Shown piece after piece: positions 61,952 through 64,000 of a DNA stretch of 64,000 bases (position 1 is its first letter; each line of letters begins with the position of its first letter). The notes under the pieces are model-generated. The model was not told where the DNA came from and did not search any database. It saw nothing but the letters and a program-made list of their open reading frames with translations. The position numbers and the translations under genes were made by a program. The stretch is from Paracoccaceae bacterium (GTDB lineage Bacteria; Pseudomonadota; Alphaproteobacteria; Rhodobacterales; Rhodobacteraceae). The stretch is taken from the NCBI GenBank assembly GCA_020628545.1, contig JAHDEX010000010.1, forward strand, positions 1 to 64,000, written 5' to 3'.

Positions 61952-62647
61952 ATGACACGGACATTCAAGTCTTTTGCACTCATCGCAACGCTCGGCACCT
62001 TGGCCGCATGTGGTGGCGGTGGAACCGGTGGAGACGGCGGACCTGTCTTTGATGAGCCGACGGCGCCCAATATCAGTGAAACAACAGTGCGCAACGCCGC
62101 AGCATTTATTAATCGTGTGGATAACCGCCGCGACACGCCCGTTGTCGCCTTTCTACCAACTGGAACCGCGACGTACACGGGTGAAATGATTGTTGGTATG
62201 ACGCTTAACGGTGTTGACTCGGTCGATGGCATGATCGGAGACGTGCGTTTGACGGCCGAGCTTTTCAGTGCAGGTGACGAAGTGTCCGGCACGATCACGA
62301 ACATTCATACACTGAATGGCGATGACCCGGTCGAACTTCTCAGCGGTCAACTGGCTTTCAACGGAGAACTTGATGACGTCACCAAAGAGATGACCAGCAC
62401 GCTGAGCGGTCAGCTTAATGGCGTCCTCGGTGATGGTGAGCGCGGAGATCTAAATATCTCGGGCTCCATGACCGGACACACACAGGACACCGAGATCGTC
62501 ACAACAATTCCGAACCCGCTCCCTTTTCAGCCACCGATTGAGATCACCACCTATGACGTGGCCACCGGCATTTACGGTCGGGCGTCGGGCGGGATCACCG
62601 GGAGCGAGTCTGGATCGTTTTCCGGCACCTGGGCGGTCAGCGAGTAG
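61952..62647 (+). CDS. Lipoprotein of unknown function 2 (beta-barrel, TbpB-like)
   Basis: A 231-residue lipoprotein resembling the one at 60715-61338. Lipobox LAAC (Cys21) is followed by Gly-rich linker GGGGTGGDGGP, then strands such as TATYTGEMIVGM and GGITGSESGSFSGTWAVSE, the C-terminal strand pattern of TbpB-like barrel lipoproteins. AAGGACC precedes ATG 61952. Substrate unknown. Confidence 0.72.
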   Translation: MTRTFKSFALIATLGTLAACGGGGTGGDGGPVFDEPTAPNISETTVRNAAAFINRVDNRRDTPVVAFLPTGTATYTGEMIVGMTLNGVDSVDGMIGDVRLTAELFSAGDEVSGTITNIHTLNGDDPVELLSGQLAFNGELDDVTKEMTSTLSGQLNGVLGDGERGDLNISGSMTGHTQDTEIVTTIPNPLPFQPPIEITTYDVATGIYGRASGGITGSESGSFSGTWAVSE

Positions 62648-62669
62648 TGTCCCAACCGAGAGATTGACA

Positions 62670-62695
62670 TGCCGCCTCCAAGTTTGGGGGCGGCA
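62670..62695 (+). terminator. Terminator after the second lipoprotein gene
   Basis: TGCCGCCTCC pairs with GGGGGCGGCA (one G-U, 10 bp) around AAGTTT, followed by ATTCTTTG. It starts 23 bases after the stop. Confidence 0.8.
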
Positions 62696-62755
62696 ATTCT
62701 TTGCGGCGCAAGACCAAGCCGCACATTGAAGTCACGCGCCCTTAACATTCACGAT

Positions 62756-63907
<1,152 letters not shown>

Positions 63908-63924
63908 CGAGTGTTCTTGTACAG

Positions 63925-64000
63925 CTACGCCGAGACCTGCGATTTGACCTGCGGTTTTGCTTCTTCGACATCTTCCGAATCCACAGCCAAAGAGAGTGTA
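63925..64000 (-). CDS. 3' end of a minus-strand gene (partial)
   Basis: An open frame of at least 24 codons ends at 63925 and runs off the window. The visible C-terminus is acidic then mixed (VDSEDVEEAKPQVKSQVSA). Too little remains to identify it; it converges on tgt with an 18-bp gap. Confidence 0.4.
   Translation of the reverse strand, partial: TLSLAVDSEDVEEAKPQVKSQVSA

Overview
The window is about 64 kb of gene-dense, moderately GC-rich bacterial chromosome. Gene content and order point to an alphaproteobacterium of the Rhodobacteraceae, probably a marine member of the Roseobacter group. The evidence is the block dnaB / alr-mlaE-mlaF-pqiA-like / radA-cvpA-purF, the cluster surE-pcm-nlpD-like next to tatABC, a form II coxSLM cluster, an mtoX (SBP56) gene, a dctBD-controlled TRAP transporter, and the DUF2849 and DUF934 partners of cysI. 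Species cannot be fixed from this sequence. No rRNA, tRNA, CRISPR array, insertion sequence or prophage gene was seen.

Layout. 1-4.5 kb: tail of a branched-chain-type ABC transporter operon (livM, binding protein, livF) followed by an SDR and a RidA-like protein. 4.7-7.2 kb: dusA, a TauE/SafE permease and a coupled PhyH-like dioxygenase. 7.2-7.9 kb: a WYL regulator with a tandem palindromic operator. 8.1-10.6 kb: tatABC and a DUF815 ATPase. 10.6-13.3 kb (minus): surE-pcm-NlpD-like lipoprotein. 13.4-21.3 kb (minus): an odd SDR, a 92-residue protein, purF, cvpA, radA, a PqiA-like protein, mlaF, mlaE and alr. 21.4-23.8 kb: a GlxA-type regulator with an NTF2-like and a DUF2189 gene, sitting between alr and dnaB. 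23.8-27.3 kb (minus): dnaB, pyrE, pyrC.

27.3-30.7 kb: a secreted protein, a hydrolase-like protein with Asp at the nucleophile elbow, and gcdH. 30.8-38.4 kb: a full form II carbon-monoxide-dehydrogenase-type cluster, coxD-coxE-DUF1203-coxF-coxS-coxL-coxM. 38.4-40.2 kb: infC, apparently starting at AUA, and a divergent membrane-anchored protein built of acidic 11/22-residue helical repeats. 40.3-46.8 kb: assimilatory sulfate reduction operon (cysG-DUF2849-cysI-cysH-DUF934-fpr-ATPase) divergent from an Lrp/AsnC regulator, with a perfect palindrome between them. 47-49.2 kb: cytochrome P450 and an AerR/PpaA-like B12-domain protein. 49.2-55.5 kb: dctB, a dctD lacking the sigma54-contact and Walker A motifs, and dctPQM. 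55.7-58.1 kb: tpiA, a 2OG-Fe oxygenase, a TfoX-domain protein and a SufA-type protein. 58.5-62.6 kb: mtoX, a His-rich membrane protein, and two small lipoproteins around a SufT-like gene. 62.8-64 kb: tgt and the 3' end of a minus-strand reading frame.

Themes. Sulfur and one-carbon chemistry recur (cys operon, mtoX, TauE-type permease, cox cluster). The most notable signals are the AUA start of infC, the LEA-like acidic repeat protein, the degenerate DctD with two operator copies 33 bp apart upstream of dctP, and two families of short post-gene repeats scattered through the window.
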